A stretch of 64,000 nt of DNA from DSYU01 sp963827605 (GCA_963827605.1 CAWHBK010000001.1:310001-374000), one strand, 5' to 3'. Positions 46,087-54,838 are shown, counted from the first letter of the stretch. Numbers and translations: made by a program. The notes: a model not told the origin generated them from the letters alone.

Positions 46087-47627
46087 ATGAGAAAGAAGAT
46101 GTTTTCGCTCGTTACGCTGCTGGTGGTTGCCAGCATGGTTCTCGCGGCCTGCGCGCCGGCCGCAACTCCTCCGGCTGCCGCTGAACCAACCACAGCAGCC
46201 GTAGAACCCACCAAAGCGGCTGAGCCAACGAAAGCTGCTGTAGAACCCACCAAGGCCGCTGAACCAACTAAAGCCGGCGAACCGACAAAAGCGGCTGAAC
46301 CGACCAAACCGCCGGCGGCTGCCGCTGCTGCTACAGCTACGATCGCCCCACCAAAGAGCACCAGCGCGACAAAGATTGCCTTCTGGCACTCGATGGCCGG
46401 TGATATTGGTGGTAAAGCAATTCCGCAAATGGCCAACGATTTCAACGCTTCGCAGGAAAAATGCTACGTAGAGCCAATCTACCAGGGCTCCTACGATGAC
46501 TCGCTGAATAAGCTCAAAGCGGGCCTGCAGTCCAAAGATACCCCGGCCGTGGTGCAGTTGTTCGACATCGCCACCCGCCTGATGGTGGATCTCAAAGTGG
46601 TCACTCCCGTCCAGGACTTCATCGACAAAGAGAAGTACGATGTCTCCGACCTGGAGCCAAACGTGCTCTCCTATTACACGGTGGACGGCAAGCAGTACTC
46701 GATGCCTTTCAACACCTCCACTCCGCTGCTGTACTACAACAAGGATATGTTCAAAGCCGCCGGGCTCGACCCCGAAAAGCCCCCGCGCACGTTTGCTGAG
46801 TTCGAAGATGCAGCTACCAAGCTGACCAAGAAAGAGGGCGGTAAGACCACCGTCTATGGCGCCGCCTTTGCCATTTACGGCTGGTTCTTTGAACAGTTCC
46901 TGGCCGTCTCCAATGGTCAATTTGTGGACAACAACAACGGCCGCGACGGCCTACGCAACCAAGGCCACCTTCACCGGCCCCGAGGGCGTGGCGATTATGG
47001 ATTGGTGGAAGAAGATGTACGACGCGGGCGTGATGGCCAATTACGGCCGCAAGACGGTCGATACCCGCAACGCCTTCCTGGCCGGGCAGACGGCCATGTT
47101 CATTGATTCCACCGCGGTACTGCGCGGCATGATCGATGGATCGCAGGGCAAGTTTGAGGTCGGCACCGGTTTCCTGCCCCGCCCGAACGAGGAAGCCTAC
47201 AAACAGTCCGGCACCATCATCGGCGGCGCTTCGCTGTGGATGATTAACAACCGCCCGCAGGCTGAGCAGGACTGCGCCTGGGAATTCATCAAGTACCAGG
47301 CTGCCCCCGCGCAGCAGGCGTACTGGCACACCATGAGCGGCTACTTCCCCATCCGCAAGGCCGCTTATGACGAAGCACTCGACAAGGAATGGACGGGGAA
47401 GTACCCGCAGTTCACAACCGCTATTAACCAGCTGCACGGGACTCCCGATTAATCCTTCCTCCCGCGGTGCCCTGATCGGCGTGTTCCCCACCGCCCGCGC
47501 CACAATTGAGACGGCCATCGAGGAAATCCTGGCCGGCAAATCCACTCCACAAGCGGCCCTGGACAAAGCCGCCGAGAGCATCACCACCGCGATCAAAGAC
47601 TACAACGAATCAATGGGTATTCAATAA
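46087..47627 (+). CDS. Extracellular solute-binding lipoprotein (UgpB-like), two frameshifts
   Basis: The start at 46087 has GAAGGAGAAAAGA before it. A signal with lipobox VLAAC is followed by an unusual linker of EPTKAA units (about seven), then KIAFWHSMAGDIGGKAIPQM, LKAGLQSKDTPAVVQLFDI and SMPFNTSTPLLYYNKDMFKA. These are typical of family 1 binding proteins close to UgpB. Shifts near 46948 and 47445 break the chain; the stitched protein of about 512 residues ends IKDYNESMGIQ at 47627. Gene order permease-permease-binding protein-phosphodiesterase suggests glycerophosphodiester or glycerol-3-phosphate uptake. Confidence 0.87.
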
Positions 47628-47633
47628 ACATTC

Positions 47634-47666
47634 GGGGTGTATGGGCTAAAAAAGCCCATACACCCC
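47634..47666 (+). repeat. 13-bp perfect hairpin after the binding-protein gene
   Basis: GGGGTGTATGGGC pairs with GCCCATACACCCC around TAAAAAA. There is no T-tract. A sequence relative (GGGGTGTACGGC) forms the terminator at 50856. It may stabilise the abundant binding-protein mRNA. Confidence 0.6.
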
Positions 47667-47695
47667 AGGCATCACCGCTCACACGAAAAATTTTT

Positions 47696-47732
47696 AGGCC
47701 GTTGGCGGCCCCTTATGGGCCGCCAACGGCCT
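47696..47732 (+). repeat. 16-bp perfect hairpin
   Basis: AGGCCGTTGGCGGCCC pairs with GGGCCGCCAACGGCCT around CTTAT. It is preceded by AAAAATTTTT. It lies 30 bp after the previous hairpin and 46 bp before the phosphodiesterase ATG, a double-hairpin arrangement like that at 31.8 kb. Confidence 0.6.
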
Positions 47733-47778
47733 AGCCTCTCGCACCCCCATAAAAGAACAAGGTTCCATAACAAAACAA

Positions 47779-48764
47779 ATGAAACTGAAATTGCCTGCTT
47801 TGTTCGTGTTCTGCCTCAGCCTGCCTATCCTTATATCCGCCTGCACGGCAGCCACGAATGCCACGCCTACCGTAACTGCCGTACCTGCCATACCTGCTCC
47901 GTCTGCGACGCCCTCCCTGGAGAAAACACCCATGACCCCTCCTCCTTCTTCCAAACCATTGAATATCGCCCACCGGGGAGCGCGCTCCCTGGCCCCCGAA
48001 AATACGCTCGCCGCTGCTCGCAAAGGGCTTGAGATCGGCGCGGACCTGTGGGAGCTGGATGTCGCGGTCACGGCGGACGGCGAACTGGTGGTGATCCACG
48101 ATGATACCCTCGAGCGCACTTCCAACGCCGCGCAGGTCTATCCGGACCGGCGCCCCTGGCTGGTAAACACCTTCAGCCTGGCGGAGCTGCGCAAGCTGGA
48201 CTTCGGCTCCTGGTTCAATCAAACCGATCCATTTAAGCAAATCGCCGCGGGGGCCGTCACCCAGGAAATGCAACAGCGTTATGTGGGGGAACCCATCCCT
48301 ACCCTGCGTGAAGCCCTGGTCTTTACCCGAGATAACCATTGGCGCGTCAACGTTGAGATCAAAGACGCCACCAGCACGCCAGGCGACCAGGCTGTCGCCG
48401 AAAAAGTGGTGGCCTTGATCGAAGAATTGGGCATGGTCAACCAGGTGTTAATCTCCTCTTTAACCACAGCTATTTAAAGCGGGTAAAAGCCGCCAACCCT
48501 GCCCTGCCCACCGCCGCGCTGGTCGAAACACCGGCTGCCGACCCGGTGAAGTTAGTCCTCGAACTCAACGCGATGGGATACAACCCAGGCATTAAGGGCT
48601 TCCAGCCCGAAGATATCCCGGCCATCCGTCAGGCGGGGGTGGAAGTATACGTCTGGACGGTCAACGACCCTGAGGTGATGCGCGCGCTGATCAAAAATGA
48701 CGTGAGCGGCATATTCACCGATTTTCCACAGCGGCTGAAAAGCATCCTGGATGAGACAAAGTAG
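47779..48764 (+). CDS. Glycerophosphodiester phosphodiesterase lipoprotein, one frameshift
   Basis: The start MKLKLPALFVFCLSLPILIS is followed by lipobox ISAC and a Pro/Thr linker. The GDPD domain shows NIAHRGARSLAPENTLAAAR, GADLWELDVAVTADGELVVI, HDDTLERTSN, IPTLREAL and VNVEIKD, with the catalytic His pair and Glu metal ligands. A one-base loss near 48467 shifts the frame; the rest reads LKRVKAANPALPTAALVETP, GIKGFQPEDI and VYVWTVNDPEVM to a stop at 48764. The stitched length is about 328 residues. It would cleave glycerophosphodiesters to glycerol-3-phosphate outside the cell, feeding the Ugp-like transporter encoded upstream. Confidence 0.9.
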
Positions 48765-48792
48765 TTTCGTTCCGATTTTCCACAGATTTTAT

Positions 48793-48822
48793 TTGCACTT
48801 TATTCTTCATTCTAACTAAAAT
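48793..48822 (+). promoter_or_regulatory. Possible promoter of the SPFH operon
   Basis: TTGCAC and TAAAAT are 18 bp apart in an AT-rich stretch 140 bp before the SPFH ATG. The match is moderate. Confidence 0.4.
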
Positions 48823-48965
48823 AATAAATATACGTTTCCAACTGCTCGGATGCATTTCAACAGCCTGCCGCCTATCCTGGCCGGTTAAACAGCGCTCCTG
48901 GAATGATTTTCATCCATCCCGAGTCAGGCAACCTATTCGCAGGCCTTTCAAAAGGAGAAGTTTCT

Positions 48966-49944
48966 ATGGGCATAATGTTAGGAATACTGGTCGGATTTGG
49001 AGTATGGTTTTTTGTCCGCTACGTACTGGCTGCATTCTATACAGTGGATCAAAACGAGCGGGCGGTAAAAACCATCTTCGGACGAGCGGAACGAATGGGC
49101 CACACCATGACCGCGGACTCGGCGCTGGGAGAAACGCTCAGCGAAGAACATAAGCAGCGCTACAACTTTCCGGTCGTGCGGGTGATTCAACCTGGTGGAC
49201 CATACTTTAAATGGCCGTGGGAACGCATTTACAAAGTCTCCATTGCCACCCAAACGATGAACATGGCTCAGGACCCCGAGGACCCGCAGGCCAACCTGGG
49301 CGGGACCGTTCTGGAAGCGGTTACCAAGGATCAGCTCAACACCGGCCTTAACGGGCAGATCCGCTACCGGGTGGCTGAAAGCAACCTGTATGCCTACCTG
49401 TTTGGCGTAAAAATGCCCATTTCGCACGTTATGGGCTACTTCGTCTCCGTACTGCGCGAACGTATCGCCAGTTTTGAAGCGCCAGCCGTTGAAGTGATCC
49501 CGGGAAGCGATATGAGTATTGTCACGGGTGTTTCGATCAATGATTTGCGCAAGAACCTGCGCGACCTGAACGAACACATGGAGCGCGAATGCGCTTCATC
49601 CGCAGCACGTTATGGCATCATCCTGGATGCATCCCTGATCACCGGGATCGATCCGCCGGCGGAGGTTGAAGTCGGCCCTGGCGGCGATTAATACCGCGCA
49701 TAACCAGGTGTCATCGGATATCAGCCTGGCGCAGGCCCTGGCGGACCAAAAAATTGTGCAGTCCAGGCGGGCGGTAGAAATTGAAACGCTCAATGCCCAG
49801 GCCGAAGTGGAGCCGCTGCGGGCGCTGGCGGAGCAGCTCATGGAGCTGCGCAAAAGCGGGCCGGATGCACTGCAAGCCTATCTGCGCAATGTGCGCCTGC
49901 GCCTGTATGCGCATGCGCAGACAATCGTGCGGGAGGTGAAATAA
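48966..49944 (+). CDS. SPFH/Band 7 domain membrane protein (first of pair), one frameshift
   Basis: The start at 48966 follows AAAAGGAGAAG. An N-terminal membrane helix (MLGILVGFGVWFFVRYVLAA) precedes an SPFH domain: YTVDQNERAVKTIFGRAER, PGGPYFKWPWERIYKVSI and LNTGLNGQIRYRVAESNLYA. A shift near 49680 (one extra base before TCG) leads to the coiled-coil end ALAAINTAHNQVSSDISLAQ and IETLNAQAEVEPLRALAEQL. The stitched length is about 325 residues. Such proteins build membrane microdomains or regulate proteases (HflKC, paraslipins). It overlaps the partner gene by TAATG. Confidence 0.85.
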
Positions 49945-50840
49945 TGGAAACATTCATAGCGTTTGTCATTGCGGCGGTGGTCACGTTCCTGGCCATGTGG
50001 TTCATCATGCCGATTGTGCTGTTCTTACTGCGCCAGCTGGGCCTGTATACCATCGTGCAGGAAGGCACCTGCCAGGTCTTTGTGTTATTTGGCCGGGTGA
50101 TTGGCATATTAAAAGAGCCGGGGCTGCATATGCTGCCCTTCCGCCTTGGCCCAAAGGCCTTTTTGGTAAAGTGGCTCGGCAGCTGCCGCATCCTGGATAT
50201 GCGTCTCGACCAGCAGTACCTGCGCAGCAACCCGGTCAACTCGGAGGAAGGCGCCCCAATGGGGGTAGGTATCTGGTACGAAATGTATATCAGCGAGCCG
50301 GTATCCTACCTGTTCAAAAACGCGGACCCGCGCGGCTCGCTGGCGGCAAACGTCAGCAATGCCGTTGTGCGATCGCTCAGTAATATGCCATTGGACCAGA
50401 TGCTGGTCAACCGGCACAATATGAGCCGTACAGTGCGGGAAGAAGTTTCGCCTCGCTCGCACGAATGGGGCTACAAATTGGGCTCAATCTATATCCGCAA
50501 AGTGCACTTCCGCGACCAGGGCATGACCCAACAGATTGAGGCCAAAGTGGTCAACCGCCTGCGGCAGGTGACGTCCGCGATCAAACAGGACGGCGCCAAC
50601 CAGGTCAACATTATCACGAGCACAGCCGAACGCCAGGCAGCGATTGAGTTTGCCAAAGCAGGCGCAATCCGCCCGCGTATCGTTGGCCAGGCGATGCAAA
50701 ACATCGCCGCCGACAGCGAAGTGTCGAACGCAGTATTTGAAATCCTGGAAACACAGAAAATTCTAGAAGGCAAGGGTCATCTGACCCTCGTCCCGCCGGA
50801 CAGCGAGCTGCTCAACCAGCTTATCGCAGCAGGCAAATAA
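49944..50840 (+). CDS. SPFH/Band 7 domain membrane protein (second of pair)
   Basis: The intact 298-residue protein has an N-terminal helix (FVIAAVVTFLAMWFIMPIVL) and SPFH segments: YTIVQEGTCQVFVLFGRVIG, KEPGLHMLPFRLGPKAFLVK and LDQQYLRSNPVNSEEGAPMG. The helical tail carries VVNRLRQVTSAIKQDGANQV and TSTAERQAAIEFAKAGAIR. It probably forms a hetero-oligomer with the upstream protein, like HflK/HflC. No NfeD or FtsH gene is adjacent, so the client is unknown. Confidence 0.88.
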   Translation: METFIAFVIAAVVTFLAMWFIMPIVLFLLRQLGLYTIVQEGTCQVFVLFGRVIGILKEPGLHMLPFRLGPKAFLVKWLGSCRILDMRLDQQYLRSNPVNSEEGAPMGVGIWYEMYISEPVSYLFKNADPRGSLAANVSNAVVRSLSNMPLDQMLVNRHNMSRTVREEVSPRSHEWGYKLGSIYIRKVHFRDQGMTQQIEAKVVNRLRQVTSAIKQDGANQVNIITSTAERQAAIEFAKAGAIRPRIVGQAMQNIAADSEVSNAVFEILETQKILEGKGHLTLVPPDSELLNQLIAAGK

Positions 50841-50855
50841 ACCTTTGGCATGCCG

Positions 50856-50903
50856 GGGGTGTACGGCGGAAGAACTGCCGTACACCCCTTGCGAGTCTTT
50901 TTT
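50856..50903 (+). terminator. Intrinsic terminator of the SPFH operon
   Basis: GGGGTGTACGGC pairs with GCCGTACACCCC (loop GGAAGAACT), followed by TTGCGAGTCTTTTTT. The stem sequence is related to the hairpin at 47634. Confidence 0.75.
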
Positions 50904-51009
50904 ATTGCCCGCTGGTAACCGGTAACCCCTGCGCCTGCCATTGCGTTACCCCACCGGCCATACTCGTCACCTGAGTAAAGCCGGCTTGTTGTATCCCAGA
51001 ACCCATGCT
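50902..51009 (-). pseudogene. C-terminal remnant of a rhodanese-like protein
   Basis: On the minus strand the DNA encodes SMGSGIQQAGFTQVTSMAGG, then VTQWQAQGLPVTSGQ and a TAA at 50902. GFxxVxxMxGGVxxWxxxGLPV is the end of single-domain rhodaneses. The active-site Cys loop and everything before it are missing and no start exists. The fragment ends against the promoter region of the rnk-like gene, suggesting deletion. Confidence 0.6.
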
Positions 51010-51048
51010 AGACTAAGATATCAACGATGAAAGGGGATAGAAATCACG

Positions 51049-51465
51049 ATGAACAATCGACCTATTTTTGTCACCAGTTTTGACAAAGAACGTCTGGAAC
51101 AAGTCCTTGCCGAGGCGAAGCGTTCGGAATACCGGGGTAGTGAGTACCTGGTGCGGCTCGAACATGAGATTGCCCGGGCAAAGGTAGTCTCTTCAAAGGA
51201 AATCCCCCCGGATGTAATTACCATGAATTCGAAGACGCGCCTGGTGGATATCGATACCGGCGAGGAAATGACCTACAGCCTGGTTTTTCCAGAAGATGCG
51301 GATATATTGCAAGATAAAATATCCATCCTGGCACCCATTGGAACGGCTATGCTTGGATACCGGGTGGGAGATATTTTCGAATGGCCCGTGCCGGAGGGCT
51401 TACGGAAGATCCAGGTAAAGGAAATTGTCTACCAACCTGAGGCGAAAGGTGATTATGACCTTTGA
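51049..51465 (+). CDS. GreA/GreB-family C-terminal domain protein (Rnk-like)
   Basis: This 138-residue protein starts MNNRPIFVTSFDKERLEQVL. It has a short N-terminal coiled helix (RLEHEIARAKVV) and the FKBP-like GreA_GreB domain: SKTRLVDIDTGEEMTYSLVF, PEDADILQDKISILAPIGTA and LGYRVGDIFEWPVPEG. The long coiled coil of GreA is absent, which points to Rnk-type RNA-polymerase-binding regulators. No clear operon partner exists; the OsmC gene follows after 120 bp. Confidence 0.88.
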   Translation: MNNRPIFVTSFDKERLEQVLAEAKRSEYRGSEYLVRLEHEIARAKVVSSKEIPPDVITMNSKTRLVDIDTGEEMTYSLVFPEDADILQDKISILAPIGTAMLGYRVGDIFEWPVPEGLRKIQVKEIVYQPEAKGDYDL

Positions 51466-51586
51466 CGGTTGCAGCCGCCTGTTTTGGGCCAGCTGGAAAT
51501 TGTGGAAAGAACAACGGCCGGTGGATTGAAGAACTTCACAGATAACCCCCTTGTTCGACAAAGCGCCTTGAACATCAAGGAGAAGC

Positions 51587-52003
51587 ATGGGAACTGCAAC
51601 GGTAAAATGGATTGGTGGTCAACAATATATCGGGATCAACTCAACCAGCCATTCGGTTGTGCTCTCAACGGTTGCAGAAGGGGTGGGTATCAAGCCCTCC
51701 GATCTGCTGCTAATTGCCATCGCCGCCTGCACTGCGGTGGACGTTGTGGACATCCTGAGCAAAAAGCGTATGCCCCTCACCCAGCTGGAGATCAGGTCCA
51801 GCGGCGAGCAAGATGCAGACCCGCCGTGGACCTTTCGAAAAATTCACTTGCATTTCCGCATCGCCGGTAAGAGTCTGACTGAAAAAGCGGTAGAACAGGC
51901 TATCCAGCTTGCCGAAGAAAAATACTGCTCAATAGCCTCGACAATCCGCGCTACCACAGAAATCAGCACAGAATTTGAGATCCTACGGTCTGAGGCCGTA
52001 TAA
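51587..52003 (+). CDS. OsmC/Ohr family protein
   Basis: The 138-residue protein follows an AAGGAGAAGC site. Features are GGQQYIGINSTSHSVVLSTV, GIKPSDLLLIAIAACTAVDV with Cys48 and AEEKYCSIASTI with Cys114, the two redox cysteines of the family. It probably reduces organic hydroperoxides or binds reactive thiols. It is followed by a strong terminator and stands alone. Confidence 0.9.
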   Translation: MGTATVKWIGGQQYIGINSTSHSVVLSTVAEGVGIKPSDLLLIAIAACTAVDVVDILSKKRMPLTQLEIRSSGEQDADPPWTFRKIHLHFRIAGKSLTEKAVEQAIQLAEEKYCSIASTIRATTEISTEFEILRSEAV

Positions 52004-52097
52004 AAGCGGGGCAGGTGACATGGATAGAGAAACCCCTATTTTCGATGCGTGAAAGTAGTTAAAGAAACGGATCTCGCTGATTCGCCTGTCTCCAAAA

Positions 52098-52144
52098 ACA
52101 ACAGGGACGCAGCATAACCAATGGTTGTGCTGCGTCCCTGTTGT
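52098..52144 (+). terminator. Hairpin terminator after osmC-like gene
   Basis: ACAACAGGGACGCAGCA pairs perfectly (17 bp) with TGCTGCGTCCCTGTTGT around a 13-nt loop; ATGTTCTTAAC follows. Confidence 0.65.
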
Positions 52145-52220
52145 ATGTTCTTAACGTGTCCCACTTTGTGAATTTTTAAACAATGTGACAAGTAGCTATG
52201 ACATTCATCACTGTATCAAG

Positions 52221-52275
52221 TTGTTATAGGTTGTTATTATCAAGACATGATAATTTGTTATAGCAACCAATAACA
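52221..52275 (+). promoter_or_regulatory. TTGTTAT repeat array upstream of the PocR-type regulator
   Basis: TTGTTAT occurs at 52221, 52231 and 52255, and an inverted AATAACA at 52269, ending 3 bp before the regulator ATG. The first two are exactly 10 bp apart. This looks like an operator with direct and inverted half sites, most simply for the helix-turn-helix protein encoded next to it. Confidence 0.55.
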
Positions 52276-52277
52276 CT

Positions 52278-53039
52278 ATGAATGACTTACTGACCACCCG
52301 CCAAGTACAAGATATCCTCAAGGTAGACCGCATCACCGTTTATCGCATGCTCCAAGACGGCCGTCTGAAAGGGGTCAAAATTGGGCAGCAGTGGCGCTTC
52401 CCGCTGAATGAAGTGGAACGGATGCTGGGTGTCAATCTGCCGGCGACGGAAAGTGCATTCACCGGCCCTGACCCAAATTTCCCTATCCACTGCGTGCAGA
52501 CCATTCAGGATTTGTTTGCCGAGGTTAGCCAAATCAGCGCGTTGGTTATTAATATGCAGGGTGAACCGCTGACGCAGGTCAGTCACCCGACGCGCTTCTG
52601 TCAGATGCTGCTCTCCTCACCTGCCGGGCAGCACGCCTGCCGGGCTTCGTGGCAAGGGTTTGCCCGGGACAGTGCTGTCGTAGATGGCGTTGGCGGGAGC
52701 AGGTTTTTCACCTGCCAGGCCGGTCTGCAGTACATCGGTGCGCCCATTTTTGACCGAGACATCCAGGTTGGGCTGTTCCTGGCCGGGCAGTTCTATTGGC
52801 GGCCACCCGAGCCGCGCGAACAGGCCGAACGCATCCGCCGCCTGGCCGGCGCGGCAAACCTGCCGCTGGAAGAACTCCAAGCCGCAGCCAATGAAATTCC
52901 GGTGATCGACCCGGCCGAACATGCCCGAGTTGAAACCTGGCCCTTTACCGCTGCCAAAGCAGTGGAAAGTATTTTGCACGAACGGCTTTGCTTCGTCGAG
53001 CGGTTACAACAGATCGCAGATCTGACCCATTTATCCTGA
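52278..53039 (+). CDS. Helix-turn-helix (excisionase/MerR-type) regulator with PocR ligand domain
   Basis: Residues 1-52 form an HTH_17 domain (LLTTRQVQDILKVDRITVYR, then LKGVKIGQQWRFPLNEVERM). Residues about 75-250 are a PocR domain: IQDLFAEVSQISALVINMQG, HPTRFCQMLLSSPAGQHACR, FFTCQAGLQYIGAPIFDRD and VGLFLAGQF. PocR domains bind small hydrocarbon ligands, in known cases diols, with Cys residues shaping the pocket. Here it is 29 bp before the SQR-like gene, so it probably regulates the sulfur genes at 53-55.3 kb. Confidence 0.88.
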   Translation: MNDLLTTRQVQDILKVDRITVYRMLQDGRLKGVKIGQQWRFPLNEVERMLGVNLPATESAFTGPDPNFPIHCVQTIQDLFAEVSQISALVINMQGEPLTQVSHPTRFCQMLLSSPAGQHACRASWQGFARDSAVVDGVGGSRFFTCQAGLQYIGAPIFDRDIQVGLFLAGQFYWRPPEPREQAERIRRLAGAANLPLEELQAAANEIPVIDPAEHARVETWPFTAAKAVESILHERLCFVERLQQIADLTHLS

Positions 53040-53068
53040 AAAACAGCCCGTATCAAGGAGAGGAATAA

Positions 53069-54307
53069 ATGAAGAAGTTGTTAGTTTTGGGCGCTGGCAG
53101 TGCTGGCACAATGATTGCCAACCGCATGAACCGCATGCTGAACCGGGATGAATGGCAAATTACCATCGTTGACCCCGACCCGGTTCATTATTATCAGCCG
53201 GGGTTCCTGTTTATGCCCTTCGGCATCTACAGCAAAAAAGACTGTTTCAAACCACGCAAAGATTTTCTTCCCAAAACAGTTCAATACCTCCAGGAAAAGG
53301 TGGAAATCATTGAAACAGCCACCAACAAAGTGCGCCTTGTGTCGGGAAAAGAGCTGGCCTACGACTTTCTGGTGATTGCGACTGGCGCGGATATCCATGC
53401 GGAAGAAACACAAGGTCTGGCAGAACATGAATGGGGCAAATCTATTCACACGTTCTACTCTTTTGAAGGCTCGGCAGCCCTGGCCGAAAAGCTGCGCACC
53501 TGGCAAGGCGGTCGTTTGGTAGTCAATGTGGTCGAGAACCCAATCAAGTGCCCGGTGGCTCCGCTGGAATTCCTGTTCCTGGCAGACTGGTACTTCACAC
53601 AGCGCGGCATGCGCGACCGGGTGGATCTCGTCTACGCCACGCCCCTGCCGGGCGCCTTCACCAAACCGATCGCTGCCAAACTGCTCGGCGATTTGCTAGA
53701 GAAGCGGAAGATTCGCGTCGAACCCGAGTTTATGATTGAGCGCGCGGACGCGGACGCTAAAAAGATCGTCTCCTACGACGAGCGCGAGGTGGAATACGAT
53801 CTGCTGGTGAGCGTTCCCCTTAATAAAGGCGCCGAAGTGGTGGGTAAATCTGGCCTGGGCGACGAGCTGAACTTCGCGCCGGTCAACAAGCATACCTTTC
53901 TCTCCGATAAGTGCGACAACATCTTCATTCTTGGCGACGCATCCAATGCCCCGGCATCCAAAGCCGGCTCAGTAGCCCATTTTGCCATCGACTTGTGGGG
54001 CGAGAACTTTATCCGCTACACGGAAGGGAAAGAGCTGAAGCCGCTCTTTGATGGGCATGCCAACTGCTTTGTCGAATCGGGCTACGGGAAAGGCATGTTG
54101 ATCGACTTCAACTACACGCAGGAACCGTTGCCCGGGCGCTACCCCGTGCCGGGGATCGGTCCCTTTGCTCTGTTGGAAGAGTCACGGCTTAACCATATCG
54201 GCAAGCTGGCCTTCCGTTATATGTACTGGAACATCTTGATGCGCGGCATGGGCATGCCCCTGCCCCCCACAATGCAGATGGCGGGAAAGCGGAAACCGGT
54301 CGATTAA
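53069..54307 (+). CDS. Sulfide:quinone oxidoreductase-like FAD-dependent protein
   Basis: The 412-residue flavoprotein starts MKKLLVLGAGSAGTMIANRM with the FAD-binding GxGxxG loop. It continues ITIVDPDPVHYYQPGFLF and LAYDFLVIATGADI, with NPIKCPVAPLEFLFLADWYF around Cys161. NIFILGDASNAPASKAGSVA is the second FAD motif. Cysteines are at 59, 161, 282 and 333 (ANCFVESG); SQR enzymes use two or three for polysulfide chemistry. The C-terminus (FRYMYWNILMRGMGMPLP) could bind the membrane. With DsrC/TusE and DsrE genes behind it, sulfide or persulfide oxidation is the likely role, but the donor is not proven. Confidence 0.88.
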   Translation: MKKLLVLGAGSAGTMIANRMNRMLNRDEWQITIVDPDPVHYYQPGFLFMPFGIYSKKDCFKPRKDFLPKTVQYLQEKVEIIETATNKVRLVSGKELAYDFLVIATGADIHAEETQGLAEHEWGKSIHTFYSFEGSAALAEKLRTWQGGRLVVNVVENPIKCPVAPLEFLFLADWYFTQRGMRDRVDLVYATPLPGAFTKPIAAKLLGDLLEKRKIRVEPEFMIERADADAKKIVSYDEREVEYDLLVSVPLNKGAEVVGKSGLGDELNFAPVNKHTFLSDKCDNIFILGDASNAPASKAGSVAHFAIDLWGENFIRYTEGKELKPLFDGHANCFVESGYGKGMLIDFNYTQEPLPGRYPVPGIGPFALLEESRLNHIGKLAFRYMYWNILMRGMGMPLPPTMQMAGKRKPVD

Positions 54308-54402
54308 TCAATCAGTGACCAGTCAATCGGCGAGATGGGAGAATCACCGGATAACTGATTGACGAATCACTTCTCACTTCTTACTTTTTTTTGGAGGAAA
54401 GC

Positions 54403-54720
54403 ATGGCTACGAAATCCATTTGTGGAAAAACCGTTCAGATCAATGAGGAAGGCTTCATGACCAACCCGGCGGAATGGGACAAAGATATTGCCGTTGAGCT
54501 GGCAAAGGAAGAAGGCATCGCCCAGTTGAGTGACGCCCACTGGAAGGTAATCGATTTCTGCCGCAAGGAAGGCGCCAAGTCTGGTAAAGCCCCCACCCTA
54601 CGCCAGATCACCACCGGCACCGGGTTGACCACGAAAGAACTGTTTGGCCTGTACCCCAAAGGCCCGGCTAAGAAAGTCGCGCGTATCTCGGGGCTTGGCA
54701 AACCTGAAGGCTGCGTTTAA
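54403..54720 (+). CDS. DsrC/TusE family sulfur-carrier protein with single C-terminal cysteine
   Basis: The 105-residue protein follows TTGGAGGAAAGC. It has the family segments VQINEEGFMTNPAEWDKDIA, LSDAHWKVIDFCRKE and KELFGLYPKGPAKKVARISG, ending GKPEGCV. The penultimate Cys104 (sulfur-carrying) is present, but position 93, where full DsrC proteins have the second Cys, is Ala. It therefore resembles TusE/DsrC paralogues that relay sulfur rather than the trisulfide-forming DsrC. It lies between the SQR-like and DsrE-like genes. Confidence 0.92.
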   Translation: MATKSICGKTVQINEEGFMTNPAEWDKDIAVELAKEEGIAQLSDAHWKVIDFCRKEGAKSGKAPTLRQITTGTGLTTKELFGLYPKGPAKKVARISGLGKPEGCV

Positions 54721-54727
54721 GAAGTCA

Positions 54728-54786
54728 ATCAGTCAATTAGTCAATCAGGTATCAATTGCTCCTCACAGATTGACTAATTGACTGAT
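54728..54786 (+). repeat. 19-bp inverted repeat built of AGTCAAT units
   Basis: ATCAGTCAATTAGTCAATC (54728-54746) pairs with GATTGACTAATTGACTGAT (54768-54786) around a 21-nt loop. The left arm is itself a near-tandem of AGTCAAT at 8-bp intervals. Related words (CAATCAGTGACCAGTCAAT, ACTGATTGACGAATC) fill the gap before the dsrC-like gene at 54310-54370. Confidence 0.65.
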
Positions 54787-54838
54787 CACTGCTCACTATT
54801 TTCCTCTCGCTGCTCACGAAAACGAAGGATATTTTAAA

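Noticed and set aside
54403..54720. Full dissimilatory-type DsrC with two reactive cysteines
   Set aside because: Ala93 replaces the second C-terminal Cys, so trisulfide formation is not possible.
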